Of a stretch of 52,667 nt of DNA, positions 14,893 through 24,069 are shown one piece after another. The position numbers and the translations under genes were made by a program. The stretch spans positions 1 through 52,667 of the forward strand of contig CAKSHB010000007.1 in NCBI GenBank assembly GCA_934456295.1, written 5' to 3'. Within the stretch, counting starts at the first letter, position 1. Every line of letters starts with the position of its first letter. Origin of the DNA: an uncultured Clostridia bacterium (GTDB lineage Bacteria; Bacillota; Clostridia; UBA1381; UMGS1253). Under the pieces are notes generated by a model that had not been told where the DNA came from, made no database searches, and saw only the letters and a list, made by a program, of their open reading frames with translations.

Positions 14893-16545
14893 ATGAAAAT
14901 CACAGGTGCGGCAGCCGTGCTTGAAATTATAAAAGAAAATAACATCGATACGGTTTTCGGTTATCCCGGCGGCTCAATCCTGCCGATTTATGACGAACTG
15001 TGCCGCAGCGGCCGCAATATCAGACATATCCGCGGCGCCGGCGAACAGGGCTCGGCTCATGCGGCAGATGCTTATGCACGTGTGAGCGGAAAAACGGGTG
15101 TTGTGTTTGCAACCTCAGGTCCCGGCGCCACAAATCTTGTCACTGCGCTTGCAACGGCACAGGCGGACTCCTCGCCTCTCGTTGCGATTACGGGAAATAC
15201 CGTCACAGATAAAATCGGACGCGACAGCTTTCAGGAGGTATACATAACAGGCATAACAATGCCCGTAACCAAGCACAACTTCGTCATACGCCGCGCAAAT
15301 GAGCTTGTACCCTCACTGCGCAGGGCATTTGAAATTGCCCGTGAAGGGCGATGCGGTGCGGTTTTGGTTGATATACCGAAAAACATACTTACTTCGCTTG
15401 TTTCATATACGCCAAAAAAACAGTCTGTGCCGAAGATACCGCATGCAAAAAAATCCGATATAAACAAGCTGGCAAAGCTGATAAATAATTCCGAACGTCC
15501 CCTCATATATTTCGGCGGCGGAATAATTTCTGCCGGTGCATGCGGCGAACTGTATGAACTTTGTTCCCGTTTTGAACTTCCGGCATGTCACAGCTTAATG
15601 GGCACAGGTGTGCTTCCGCATGATTTCAGATACAACATCGGGCTTGCCGGCATGCATGGCAGTATGTGCAGTGCAAAAATCATCGGCGAATGTGATTTGC
15701 TTATTGCGCTCGGGACGCGCTTTTCCGACAGAGTTGCCGGCGAAGGCAGCGAATTTGCCCATGAGGCAAAGCGTGTTCATATCGACATAGACGATGCGGA
15801 GATAAGCAAAAACATACGGATTTCGCTCGGTATACAGGCTGACGCAAAACAAGTTTTATCGCAGCTTTGCACTGTACTGTCAAAAAAAGACCGTCACGAA
15901 TGGCTCAGCCATATAAAAGACGCACAGCGCTCGCTTTCAATAAGCTATCCTGCAAGCGATGCTTTCAGTCCGACGGATATAATAGGAATACTTTCCAAAA
16001 CCGCAGATGAAAATGCGGTAATTGTGACAGATGTCGGGCAGCATCAGATGTGGACAGCACAGCTCTACCCCTTCAGATACCCGAAAACCTTTGTCACCTC
16101 GGGCGGTCTCGGCACAATGGGTTTCGGCATGGGGGCGGCAGTCGGCGTATGTGAGGCACACAGAGAAAAACAGGTATTTCTCATAACCGGTGACGGCAGT
16201 TTTCATATGGATTTAAATGAGCTTTCAACCGCCGTACGCTATAAACTGCCTGTGAAAATAATTATTATGAATAACGCGTCGCTTGGCATGGTTCGCCAAT
16301 GGCAGCATTTATATTACGGCAGACGCTATACCGAAACCGATGAACTTTCGCAAACCGATTTTGTCATGCTCGCGCGTGCCTTCGGCGCCGGCGGCGTGTG
16401 TGTACGCACACGCGAAGAATACGCCAAAGCCCTAAAAGAGGCTGTAAAAAGCGACATGCCGTATGTTATTGACTGCCGTATTGGCAAGGATTTTGAAGTT
16501 ATGCCGCTTATTGATGCAAACGGCTCAGACATTATAATGAGATAA
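14893..16545 (+). CDS. ilvB: Acetolactate synthase, large catalytic subunit
   Basis: Thiamine-diphosphate enzyme that makes acetolactate or acetohydroxybutyrate, the first common step of Val/Leu/Ile synthesis. In 550 residues the order is: an N-terminal TPP/PYR domain with GYPGGSILPIYDEL and the catalytic Glu in GEQGSAHAADAYAR (about 46-60), a central FAD-type domain, and a C-terminal TPP-binding GDGSFHMDLNELSTA (from about 434) with IIIMNN. The length is normal. GGGGTGA precedes the ATG. It is followed 20 nt later by the regulatory subunit. I see no T-box or leucine-rich leader before it. Confidence 0.96.
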   Translation: MKITGAAAVLEIIKENNIDTVFGYPGGSILPIYDELCRSGRNIRHIRGAGEQGSAHAADAYARVSGKTGVVFATSGPGATNLVTALATAQADSSPLVAITGNTVTDKIGRDSFQEVYITGITMPVTKHNFVIRRANELVPSLRRAFEIAREGRCGAVLVDIPKNILTSLVSYTPKKQSVPKIPHAKKSDINKLAKLINNSERPLIYFGGGIISAGACGELYELCSRFELPACHSLMGTGVLPHDFRYNIGLAGMHGSMCSAKIIGECDLLIALGTRFSDRVAGEGSEFAHEAKRVHIDIDDAEISKNIRISLGIQADAKQVLSQLCTVLSKKDRHEWLSHIKDAQRSLSISYPASDAFSPTDIIGILSKTADENAVIVTDVGQHQMWTAQLYPFRYPKTFVTSGGLGTMGFGMGAAVGVCEAHREKQVFLITGDGSFHMDLNELSTAVRYKLPVKIIIMNNASLGMVRQWQHLYYGRRYTETDELSQTDFVMLARAFGAGGVCVRTREEYAKALKEAVKSDMPYVIDCRIGKDFEVMPLIDANGSDIIMR

Positions 16546-16565
16546 ATTTTAAAGGGGATATAAAA

Positions 16566-17054
16566 ATGGAAAAGCATGTTCTTTCTGCTCTCGTATCAAA
16601 CCATTCGGGCGTTTTGTCCCGCGTATCGAGTCTTTTCGGTCAGCGCGGGTATAACATTGCCTCACTCACCGTAAGCGCCACAAACAACGATAAAATATCA
16701 CGCATAACGATTGTCGTTCTCGGTGACGAGCATATTGTGGAACAAATAATAAAGCAGCTTTCAAAGCTTGAGGACGTAATAAAGGTGCGAAAAGTAAACC
16801 TGCAAAACGCATTGTGCCTTGAGCTGCTTTTGCTGAAAATGAAAATTGACGCATCGAGCCTCACAAAAATTAAAGAGGTTTCCGAAATATTCCGCGCAAA
16901 AATCATCGATGTTTCCCCAGCCTCAATTGTGCTTGAACTCACAGGTCAGGAGAGCAAAATCGACGCCTTTCTCGACTTCCTCTCTCAGTACGAAATTATG
17001 GAAATGTGTCGTACGGGCATAACTGCTATGGAGCGCGGCAGCAGCGTTATATAG
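16566..17054 (+). CDS. ilvH: Acetolactate synthase, small regulatory subunit
   Basis: A 162-residue regulatory subunit that activates the catalytic chain and gives valine feedback. The N-terminal ACT domain has the signature NHSGVLSRVSSLFGQRGYNI (about 12-31), and the C-terminal domain runs from about 85 to 155. AAGGGG lies before the ATG. Gene order, length and spacing to ilvB are canonical, and a terminator follows directly. Confidence 0.95.
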   Translation: MEKHVLSALVSNHSGVLSRVSSLFGQRGYNIASLTVSATNNDKISRITIVVLGDEHIVEQIIKQLSKLEDVIKVRKVNLQNALCLELLLLKMKIDASSLTKIKEVSEIFRAKIIDVSPASIVLELTGQESKIDAFLDFLSQYEIMEMCRTGITAMERGSSVI

Positions 17055-17068
17055 ATACATGAAAATTT

Positions 17069-17107
17069 AAAACGGCTCTGCCTGTTATATCAGGCAAAGC
17101 CGTTTTT
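17069..17107. terminator. Intrinsic terminator after ilvBH, also facing the convergent DUF4091 gene
   Basis: A long near-perfect stem, AAAACGGCT-CTGCCTG against CAGGCA-AGCCGTTTT, with a short loop and T6 on the plus strand. The minus side has TTTTAAATTTT. Confidence 0.9.
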
Positions 17108-17125
17108 TGCTTTTTATCTGTTCAT

Positions 17126-18877
17126 TTATTTCTCCAAAAATTCCAGCATACGCTTTTTTGCGGCATTGTATTTTTCATAGTCAAGACTTACGATTTCCGA
17201 GGCAATCATTCTGTCAACATTCATAAGCTCCGAAACTTCTTTTATCTCGATTATATCCTCCAATATGCCGCATACGAGCTTTTCTCCGCCCTTTTCCTCT
17301 GTCATGCACATAAGCTCATAGTCGAGTATACCGCGCATAAGTTCCTTATAACGCATACTCAGCATAACCTTTCCGCCGCGTGACGGATAAACAAAGTTCG
17401 TATCACCGCAATGCCACATCGGCGCACGGCATCTCAAATCTGAGCGCGGATCATGCGGCCATATGGTATAATTCCATCTCAAAAAGCCGTCAAACTTCAT
17501 ATACTTTGTGAGATAACCGATTGCGCGCGCCTCAAGAAGGTTTGAGCATATGAATGTATTCGGTATATGCGGTCCGCAGCAGACATACCACAAAACGCGG
17601 TGCGTTTTTTTCTTCGCCATTTTGCACAAAATATCATAATGCTGCGCCGTAACAGCCAAACCCGGCACATAGTCGCTTGTTCTGTCCTTAAATTTCTCTA
17701 TAAATTCGCCGTGATTTACCGCCGTTTTCAGCTTAAATTTCGGTCCTGCCGCCATAATCTCGGCAACACTCTTTTCATACCTTTCCGCATCGGCAGGTTC
17801 ATCTGCCGCAATACGTACTGTGTCAATATAACCTTTGTCACAAAAATAGCCGTAAAGCGCTTTTATATATGCGCGCATATCTGCCGCATTATCAATATAC
17901 TTATATGTTTTATCCGCTTCATCAAAATAGCGCACACGTATATATTCGGGGTAGTCCTTTGCTTTAAACAGGTATTCCTCATCGTCATCAATCCATATTC
18001 CGCATAGACCGAAAACCTCAATCTCCCTGTTTATGCCGTATTTCATGCACAAATCAATATAGCGCTGCATTACGCTGTAATCATATACATATGTTCCGTC
18101 GGCGCTGCGTTTCACTCTTATCATGTTGTACTCGAACATGTCGGTATTTTCATTTTTTATGTTATAGCATCTCTGCCCCGACCAAGGAATTTCGCTTGCC
18201 ACAACAGTAATCGCGCTCTGTCCCAGCTCGCCCAGAGATTTTATGTACCCCTCAATAACAGCAAAATGTTCATCGCCGTATAAATCAACTTCGTGCTTTT
18301 TTGCAATATTTGTATTATGCTGCCACAAATCAAGATGAAATCTGCGTTCATCACCTTCGGGCATAACCACATCATGCACATTTACCGTAAAATCCAGCGT
18401 ATCCGCAAGCTTTTCATTTTCAAACATTCTGTGCGTGTAGATATAAATTTTGCCGCTGTAGCTTCCTGCGGCAGTTTCTTTGCCGATTTTCGCCTCCGCC
18501 CATATACAGCACGGCTCATTTTTCTTCATTTCAACGCTCGCATCTCTGAGCATAATATCGTTTTTGCGAACTGAATCATCATCAAGCACCGCTCCTATAT
18601 GGCACAGCTTTATGTCAAGCGGACATTCAACAGCCACACGGACATTATCGCGGACATCGGCTGCGCTGAAATACGGCTCGTAGCCTATTGTGTATGACGC
18701 GTCCGTATCCGACAAAACCAAAATCTGAAATGAGGCAAAATCATTTTTTGCACAATCCAGTGTTATCGTTTTTTTTGAAATAAAGCTCTTCTCTCTGTTT
18801 TTTCTTTCCGAAACGGAATAATCGTAGACATATTCGTGCTTGTAGCTTTCAGGCATTATGCCCGTTCTTATATTCAT
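17126..18877 (-). CDS. DUF4091 glycoside-hydrolase-like protein
   Basis: A 583-residue, probably cytoplasmic protein without a signal peptide. The N-terminal third is beta-rich (FASFQILVLSD; GSYSGKIYIYT), and the rest resembles a TIM-barrel glycosidase with the DUF4091 C-terminal region (GFLRWNYTIWPHDPRSD; YELMCMTEEKGGEKL). Relatives include GH123-like and uncharacterised Firmicute glycosidases; I cannot name the substrate. The ATG at 18877, six nt after GGAGGG, was chosen over an upstream frame start. It is transcribed divergently from the uronate-type operon, suggesting it releases or trims the glycoside that the operon degrades (inference). Confidence 0.75.
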   Translation of the reverse strand: MNIRTGIMPESYKHEYVYDYSVSERKNREKSFISKKTITLDCAKNDFASFQILVLSDTDASYTIGYEPYFSAADVRDNVRVAVECPLDIKLCHIGAVLDDDSVRKNDIMLRDASVEMKKNEPCCIWAEAKIGKETAAGSYSGKIYIYTHRMFENEKLADTLDFTVNVHDVVMPEGDERRFHLDLWQHNTNIAKKHEVDLYGDEHFAVIEGYIKSLGELGQSAITVVASEIPWSGQRCYNIKNENTDMFEYNMIRVKRSADGTYVYDYSVMQRYIDLCMKYGINREIEVFGLCGIWIDDDEEYLFKAKDYPEYIRVRYFDEADKTYKYIDNAADMRAYIKALYGYFCDKGYIDTVRIAADEPADAERYEKSVAEIMAAGPKFKLKTAVNHGEFIEKFKDRTSDYVPGLAVTAQHYDILCKMAKKKTHRVLWYVCCGPHIPNTFICSNLLEARAIGYLTKYMKFDGFLRWNYTIWPHDPRSDLRCRAPMWHCGDTNFVYPSRGGKVMLSMRYKELMRGILDYELMCMTEEKGGEKLVCGILEDIIEIKEVSELMNVDRMIASEIVSLDYEKYNAAKKRMLEFLEK

Positions 18878-19001
18878 GTTTTTCCCTCCGTCGGCACAGT
18901 TTTTATACATTAATTAAATTATAAACACAAACCGCCAGTCGGCTTGCTTATACTCCGGTTAAATATTTATGCAAATACGTTTGCTGACTGCTGCTGCATA
19001 C

Positions 19002-19029
19002 ATTATACCATACTCAATAGTAATTTCAA
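19002..19029 (-). promoter_or_regulatory. Promoter of the DUF4091 gene
   Basis: Minus-strand TTGAAA (19024-19029), a 16-nt spacer and TATAAT (19002-19007), giving an untranslated leader of about 120 nt. The 353-nt gap 18878-19230 holds this promoter and the divergent one at 19146-19174; I saw no catabolite (CRE) site or further gene in it. Confidence 0.65.
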
Positions 19030-19145
19030 TAATATTTTATTGGCGTTTAAGCTTGTTTTTTTTTCATTTCGGACATTTTCGCAGGGGCAGAGGATATTAT
19101 TAATATCAAATATTGCAGAGTCGCATTTTTTTGCAAGAAAATGTG

Positions 19146-19174
19146 TTGAATTTGCTTTTAATATTGTTTATACT
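19146..19174 (+). promoter_or_regulatory. Promoter of the uronate-type sugar operon
   Basis: TTGAAT (19146-19151), a 17-nt spacer and TATACT (19169-19174). The first gene starts 57 nt after the -10. Confidence 0.65.
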
Positions 19175-19230
19175 GTTAATAACGTTGTTTCAGCCAACAA
19201 ATAAAACTATCAAAAAGAGAGGTTTTTGCA

Positions 19231-20082
19231 ATGAGTAAATTTATTATTTCTGCTTTTTCTGACGAAATTTCGCCGGATATAAATGAGCAAATGTATTATC
19301 TGAAAAAGTTTGGCATATCGCATTTTGAAATACGCGGCGTAAATGATAAAAATGTTGCCGACCTTAGTTTTGACGAAGCCGCAGCCGTAAAAGAGCTCGC
19401 AGACAAAAACGGTATATCCGTATCATCAGTCGGCTCCCCCATAGGTAAAATAAACATAAACGACCCGTTTGAAGAGCACCTCGAAAAACTTGCGCATGTA
19501 ATAAAGCTCGCAAAAATACTCGGCACAGATTTTATTCGCATATTCAGTTTCTATATTCCCGAGGGCGAAGATGCCGCTGTATACCGTGACGAAGTAATGC
19601 GCCGCATGAAAGCAATGTGCGCTCTTGCAGAAAAAGAGAACGTTATCCTTCTGCATGAGAACGAAAAAGGCATATACGGCGATATTGCTCCGCGCTGCAA
19701 GGATATTTTAGACACTGTTAATTCACCGAATATGCGCGCAGTGTTTGACCCTGCAAATTTTGTTGAATGTAATCAGATTACATATCCCGACGCATATGAC
19801 ATGCTTGACAAATACATAACTTACATGCACATAAAAGACGCCGACGGGCTTAAAAAAATTGTTCCCTCAGGCTACGGCAAAGGAAACGTGAAAGAAATTC
19901 TGCAAAAGCTGGCACAGCGCGGATATGAGGGCTTTTTATCAATTGAGCCGCACCTTGGTCAGTTTGAAGGGCTTAAAGGCCTTCAATTTGACACATCGGT
20001 TGTAAATGAGGAAAAAAGCGGTCCCGCCACATTTAAAATGGCACATGATGCGCTTGTAAAAATACTTGATGAAATTAAATAA
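19231..20082 (+). CDS. Sugar phosphate isomerase/epimerase family protein (xylose-isomerase-like TIM barrel)
   Basis: A 283-residue single-domain TIM barrel of the AP_endonuc_2 superfamily. The barrel-end metal ligands are visible as the Glu in LLHENEKGIYGDIA, the Asp in AVFDPANF, the His in YMHIKDAD and the Glu in FLSIEPHLG. Family members are divalent-metal isomerases, epimerases, dehydratases or lyases on keto-sugars, so the exact reaction is open. It is the first gene of a seven-gene operon, with GAGAGG upstream of the ATG. Confidence 0.85.
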   Translation: MSKFIISAFSDEISPDINEQMYYLKKFGISHFEIRGVNDKNVADLSFDEAAAVKELADKNGISVSSVGSPIGKININDPFEEHLEKLAHVIKLAKILGTDFIRIFSFYIPEGEDAAVYRDEVMRRMKAMCALAEKENVILLHENEKGIYGDIAPRCKDILDTVNSPNMRAVFDPANFVECNQITYPDAYDMLDKYITYMHIKDADGLKKIVPSGYGKGNVKEILQKLAQRGYEGFLSIEPHLGQFEGLKGLQFDTSVVNEEKSGPATFKMAHDALVKILDEIK

Positions 20083-20114
20083 CCAAACACAATAAATATA
20101 AGGAGGAGATTGGT

Positions 20115-21278
20115 ATGGATAAAATTAAACTCGGAATTATCGGAATGGGCAACATGGGCACAGGTCATTTTCAAAATATCGCAAACGGCAAAACTGAGCT
20201 TGTTGAGCTGACATGCGTCTGCGATATCGCCGCAGAACGGCTTGAATGGTGCAGAAATAATTTGCCCGAGGGAGTTAAAATATTTGACAATGCAACGGAT
20301 ATGATGAAAAGCGGTCTTGCAGACAGCGTTCTTATTGCTGTTCCGCACTATGACCACCCGAAACTTGCAATTGAAGCATTTTCTCTCGGACTGAATGTAT
20401 ATAACGAGAAGCCTGCCGGTGTATACACAAAGCAGGCGCTCGAAATGAATGAGGCGGCAGAAAAATCAGGCAAGGTTTTCTCGATGGGATTTAACCAGCG
20501 TACACGTCCGTATTTTCAGAAAGTGCGCAAGCTTGTGCAAAGCGGTCAGCTCGGTCATATAAAAAAGGTTATCTGGATTGTGACAGACTGGTACCGTCCC
20601 CAGGCTTATCATGACAGCTGCGCATGGCGCTCGTCATGGAAGGGCGAAGGCGGCGGAACAATCATGAATCAGAACCCCCATAATATTGATTTGTTTCAAT
20701 GGATGTTCGGTATGCCCGATGAAGTATGGGCAGATTGCAGCTACGGCAAATATTACGATATAGAGGTTGATGACGACGTAACGGCTATGTTTAAATATAA
20801 AAACGGTACCGTCGGCATTTATACCACATCGACAGGCGAAACTCCCGGCACAAACAGGCTCGAGATTTCATGCGACATGGGCAAAATCGTATGTGAGGAC
20901 GGAAAAATTACGTTTTTCAGAAATGTAAAGTCCGAGCGTGAGTTTAACGCCGAATTTGACGGAGTTTTCGGGCGTCCCGAGGTATGGAAATGTGAAATTC
21001 CCGTCGAACCAAGCAAAAAGCCCGAGCACGCGGCTCTTCTCGATAACTTTGCCGCAGCCGTTCTGCGCGGTGAAAAGCTTATTGCGCCGGGTGTTGACGG
21101 TATAGACGAAATGCTTCTTGCAAACGCGATATACTACTCCGACTGGCTCGGAAACAAATGGATAAGCACAAAGGACTTCGACCATGAAGGCTACTATAAC
21201 GCCCTTTGTGAAAAAATTGCAAAATCCACCTATGTGAAAAAAGAAGTAAAGCAAAAAACCGTAAACACAAACTCGTGA
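20115..21278 (+). CDS. Gfo/Idh/MocA family NAD(P)-dependent oxidoreductase
   Basis: A 387-residue sugar or inositol-type dehydrogenase. The N-terminal Rossmann fold begins LGIIGMGNMGTGH (about 5-17), and the conserved EKP (NEKPAG) motif is followed by the C-terminal alpha/beta domain containing GGGTIMNQNPHNIDLFQWM, with the His/Asp catalytic pattern. AAGGAGGAG precedes the ATG. Its position between two TIM-barrel isomerases matches systems that oxidise C3 of a glycoside before cleavage, which is one hypothesis; a simple sugar oxidoreductase is the alternative. Confidence 0.88.
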   Translation: MDKIKLGIIGMGNMGTGHFQNIANGKTELVELTCVCDIAAERLEWCRNNLPEGVKIFDNATDMMKSGLADSVLIAVPHYDHPKLAIEAFSLGLNVYNEKPAGVYTKQALEMNEAAEKSGKVFSMGFNQRTRPYFQKVRKLVQSGQLGHIKKVIWIVTDWYRPQAYHDSCAWRSSWKGEGGGTIMNQNPHNIDLFQWMFGMPDEVWADCSYGKYYDIEVDDDVTAMFKYKNGTVGIYTTSTGETPGTNRLEISCDMGKIVCEDGKITFFRNVKSEREFNAEFDGVFGRPEVWKCEIPVEPSKKPEHAALLDNFAAAVLRGEKLIAPGVDGIDEMLLANAIYYSDWLGNKWISTKDFDHEGYYNALCEKIAKSTYVKKEVKQKTVNTNS

Positions 21279-21321
21279 TAAAATATCATGCTTATAATAT
21301 AGGAACGGGGGCAGATTAAAA

Positions 21322-22089
21322 ATGGAAAGAAAAATCGGAGCACAGATGTATACTGTGAGAGATTATACACAAAATGCGGCAGACCTTGAAAAATGTGTTG
21401 AAAGACTTGCAAAAATCGGCTACACATTCGGTCAGGCATCGGCATTTCCCGAGATGGACGCAAACATAATAAGAGAAATCTGTGACAAATACTGCTACCG
21501 TCTCACAGGCTCACACACAAGATGGGATAAACTCATAAATGACACTGAAAACGTAATACGCGACCACAAAATTATCGGCTGCATGATGCCCGGAACCGGC
21601 AGCGCTCCCGAATATGCGCGCACTTCAAAAGACGGGCTTCTCAGATTTATGAATGAGGCAAACGAGCTTTCCGATAAACTCGCCGCAGAAGGCATGACTT
21701 TTACATATCATAATCACGCATTTGAGTTTGTAAGAGTTGACGGCGATAAAACAATAATGGACATTATACTGGAATGTGCAAACGATAACTTTAAGCTGAT
21801 GGTTGATGTTTTCTGGCTTGCCGTTGCCGGCATAAATCCCGTAAAATTTTTGCGCAAATATAAAGACAAAGTCGGCGGTGTACATTATAAGGATTTGAAG
21901 GTTGTGGATAATGCACCCGCAATGTGCGAAATAGGTCTCGGAAATCTCGAATGGGACGAAATATGCGCAGTGTGCGACGAGATACAGCCGCGTTTCATCT
22001 ATGTTGAACAGGATACAAACTGGCTCAAAGACCCGTTTGCATCTCTCGAAACAAGTTATAACTATCTCAAAAAACTCGGATATAAATAA
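21322..22089 (+). CDS. Sugar phosphate isomerase/epimerase family protein (second TIM barrel)
   Basis: A 255-residue barrel of the same superfamily as the gene at 19231 but clearly different in sequence. Metal-site strands: FTYHNHAFEF, LMVDVFWLAVAG, GVHYKDLK and FIYVEQDTN. Close relatives are often paired with Gfo/Idh/MocA genes. Reaction unknown. An AACGGGGGC site lies 13 nt before the ATG. Two divergent copies in one operon suggest two successive steps on keto-sugar intermediates (inference). Confidence 0.85.
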   Translation: MERKIGAQMYTVRDYTQNAADLEKCVERLAKIGYTFGQASAFPEMDANIIREICDKYCYRLTGSHTRWDKLINDTENVIRDHKIIGCMMPGTGSAPEYARTSKDGLLRFMNEANELSDKLAAEGMTFTYHNHAFEFVRVDGDKTIMDIILECANDNFKLMVDVFWLAVAGINPVKFLRKYKDKVGGVHYKDLKVVDNAPAMCEIGLGNLEWDEICAVCDEIQPRFIYVEQDTNWLKDPFASLETSYNYLKKLGYK

Positions 22090-22118
22090 AATACTCAGCA
22101 AGGAGTGAACTGTATACT

Positions 22119-23159
22119 ATGAAAATGTCATTTCGCTGGTACGGCGATTCCGACCCTGTAACACTCGAATACATACGCCAAATTCCAGGCATGTATTCAA
22201 TCGTAAGTGCAATATACGATATTCCCGTAGGAGAAGTATGGGACGATGAAAGCATATCTTCTCTCGTAAAAAAGGTAAATGCAGCAGGTCTGCACCTTGA
22301 TGTGATTGAGAGCGTCCCCGTTCATGAGGACATAAAGCTCGGAAAGCCGAGCTGTGAAAAATATATCGAAAACTACTGCACTACAATCAGAAACCTTGCG
22401 CGCCATGGCATTAAGGTTATTTGCTATAATTTTATGCCTGTGTTTGACTGGCTTCGCTCCGACCTCGACTATAAACTCAGTGATAATTCAAGCGCGCTTA
22501 TATTTCGCCAGAGCGAGGTTGACGCACTTGACCCGAGAACTTCGGATTTATCCCTGCCGGGCTGGGACTCAAGCTATACAAAAGACGGCTTAAACAAGCT
22601 TTTAGACGAATATGCGGATGTTGACGCGGAAAAGCTCTGGGATAATTTTGCCCGTTTTTTAAACGCCGTAATTCCCGTATGCGATGAAGTCGGTATGAAA
22701 ATGGCAATACATCCCGACGATCCGCCGTGGTCGATTTTTGGTCTGCCGCGCATTATCACAGGCGCAGACAGCTATGAGCGCATGATAAAAATATGCCCGA
22801 GCATAAACAACGGTTTCACAATCTGCACGGGCAGCCTCGGTGCGTCGCCGAAAAACGACCTGCCTGCCATAATCCGAAAATACGGCAGCCGTGCGCACTT
22901 TATACATCTGCGCAACGTTAAGCACACAGGCGAGCGCTGCTTTGAAGAATCGGCACATCTTTCCTCGTGCGGTTCGCTCGATATGTACGAAATAGTGCGC
23001 GCAATGCACGACATCGGCTTTGATATGTATGTACGTCCCGACCACGGACGCATGATATGGGGCGAAAAGGGCCGCCCCGGCTACGGTTTGTATGACAGAG
23101 CGCTCGGCGCAGCATACATAAACGGTCTGTGGGAGGCTGTTTCAAAACAGAATAAATAA
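22119..23159 (+). CDS. uxuA: Mannonate dehydratase
   Basis: Dehydrates D-mannonate to 2-keto-3-deoxygluconate in glucuronate catabolism. It is 346 residues. Seen: MSFRWYGDSDPVTLEYIRQIPG at the start, VICYNFMPVFDWLRSDL, the metal/active-site segment MAIHPDDPPWSIFGLPRI and the C-terminal RPDHGRMIWGE. All are UxuA-typical, and the length is at the short end of normal. AAGGAGTGA lies upstream of the ATG. It is flanked by the SDR that would make its substrate. Confidence 0.95.
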   Translation: MKMSFRWYGDSDPVTLEYIRQIPGMYSIVSAIYDIPVGEVWDDESISSLVKKVNAAGLHLDVIESVPVHEDIKLGKPSCEKYIENYCTTIRNLARHGIKVICYNFMPVFDWLRSDLDYKLSDNSSALIFRQSEVDALDPRTSDLSLPGWDSSYTKDGLNKLLDEYADVDAEKLWDNFARFLNAVIPVCDEVGMKMAIHPDDPPWSIFGLPRIITGADSYERMIKICPSINNGFTICTGSLGASPKNDLPAIIRKYGSRAHFIHLRNVKHTGERCFEESAHLSSCGSLDMYEIVRAMHDIGFDMYVRPDHGRMIWGEKGRPGYGLYDRALGAAYINGLWEAVSKQNK

Positions 23160-23200
23160 CATTTTCCATAAAATACTTACTATGAAAAGAGGTTTTTACG

Positions 23201-24043
23201 TTGATAAACGCGAATTTAAATAATAAGGTTTGTGTTATAACGGGCGCAGGCGGCATATTATGCAGCGAATTTGCATATGCTGTCGGAAAATGCGGCGCAA
23301 AGGTCGCACTGCTCGACTTAAACCTTGACGCAGCACAAAAAGCTGCAGACAAAATCAACGCAGGCGGCGGTACTGCCATTGCAGTTGAATGCAATGTGTT
23401 GGTTCGTTCATCGCTTACAGCGGCAAAAAAGGCAATAAACGATACCTTCGGCAAGATTGATATACTCATAAACGGCGCAGGCGGCAATAACCCGAAAGGC
23501 TCAACACAAAAGGACACATATGAGCCGGGCGACATTGATGATGAGTCGGTAAAATCGTTTTTTGACCTTGACCCCGAGGGTATACGTTTTGTATTTGATT
23601 TAAACTTTCTCGGAACGCTTCTGCCGACACAGGTATTTGCCGAGGATATGGCGCGCAGCAACGAAGGAATTATATTAAACGTTTCCTCTATGAACGCATT
23701 CTGCCCCCTCACAAGGATACCTGCCTACAGCGGCGCAAAAGCAGCCGTATCAAACTTTACACAGTGGCTTGCTGTCCATTTTGCAAAATCGGGCATACGT
23801 GTAAATGCAATCGCTCCCGGATTTTTCCTGACATCACAGAATAAGTCGCTGCTCACAAATGAGGACGGCAGTTACACAGAGCGTTCGCACAAAATTTTAA
23901 ACATGACCCCTGTCGGCCGCTTTGGTGTGCCGGAGGACCTTTTGGGAACACTTTTGTATCTTATCGATAATGAACAGTCCGCTTTCGTAACAGGCGTTGT
24001 AATCCCTGTTGACGGCGGCTTTTCCGCATATTCGGGCGTATAA
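23201..24043 (+). CDS. SDR-family D-mannonate oxidoreductase (fructuronate reductase-like)
   Basis: A 280-residue short-chain dehydrogenase. Cofactor motif TGAGGILC (about 14-21), NGAGG, catalytic Ser in NVSSMNAF, the YSGAKAA Tyr-x3-Lys, and VNAIAPGFF are present. SDRs of this type adjacent to uxuA reduce D-fructuronate to D-mannonate in Firmicutes, instead of the larger UxuB, so that role is likely. The start is a TTG at 23201, eight nt after GAGG; no in-frame ATG gives the Rossmann strand. Confidence 0.85.
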   Translation: MINANLNNKVCVITGAGGILCSEFAYAVGKCGAKVALLDLNLDAAQKAADKINAGGGTAIAVECNVLVRSSLTAAKKAINDTFGKIDILINGAGGNNPKGSTQKDTYEPGDIDDESVKSFFDLDPEGIRFVFDLNFLGTLLPTQVFAEDMARSNEGIILNVSSMNAFCPLTRIPAYSGAKAAVSNFTQWLAVHFAKSGIRVNAIAPGFFLTSQNKSLLTNEDGSYTERSHKILNMTPVGRFGVPEDLLGTLLYLIDNEQSAFVTGVVIPVDGGFSAYSGV

Positions 24044-24069
24044 GAAAGATTTTAAAAAGGAGAACAGCT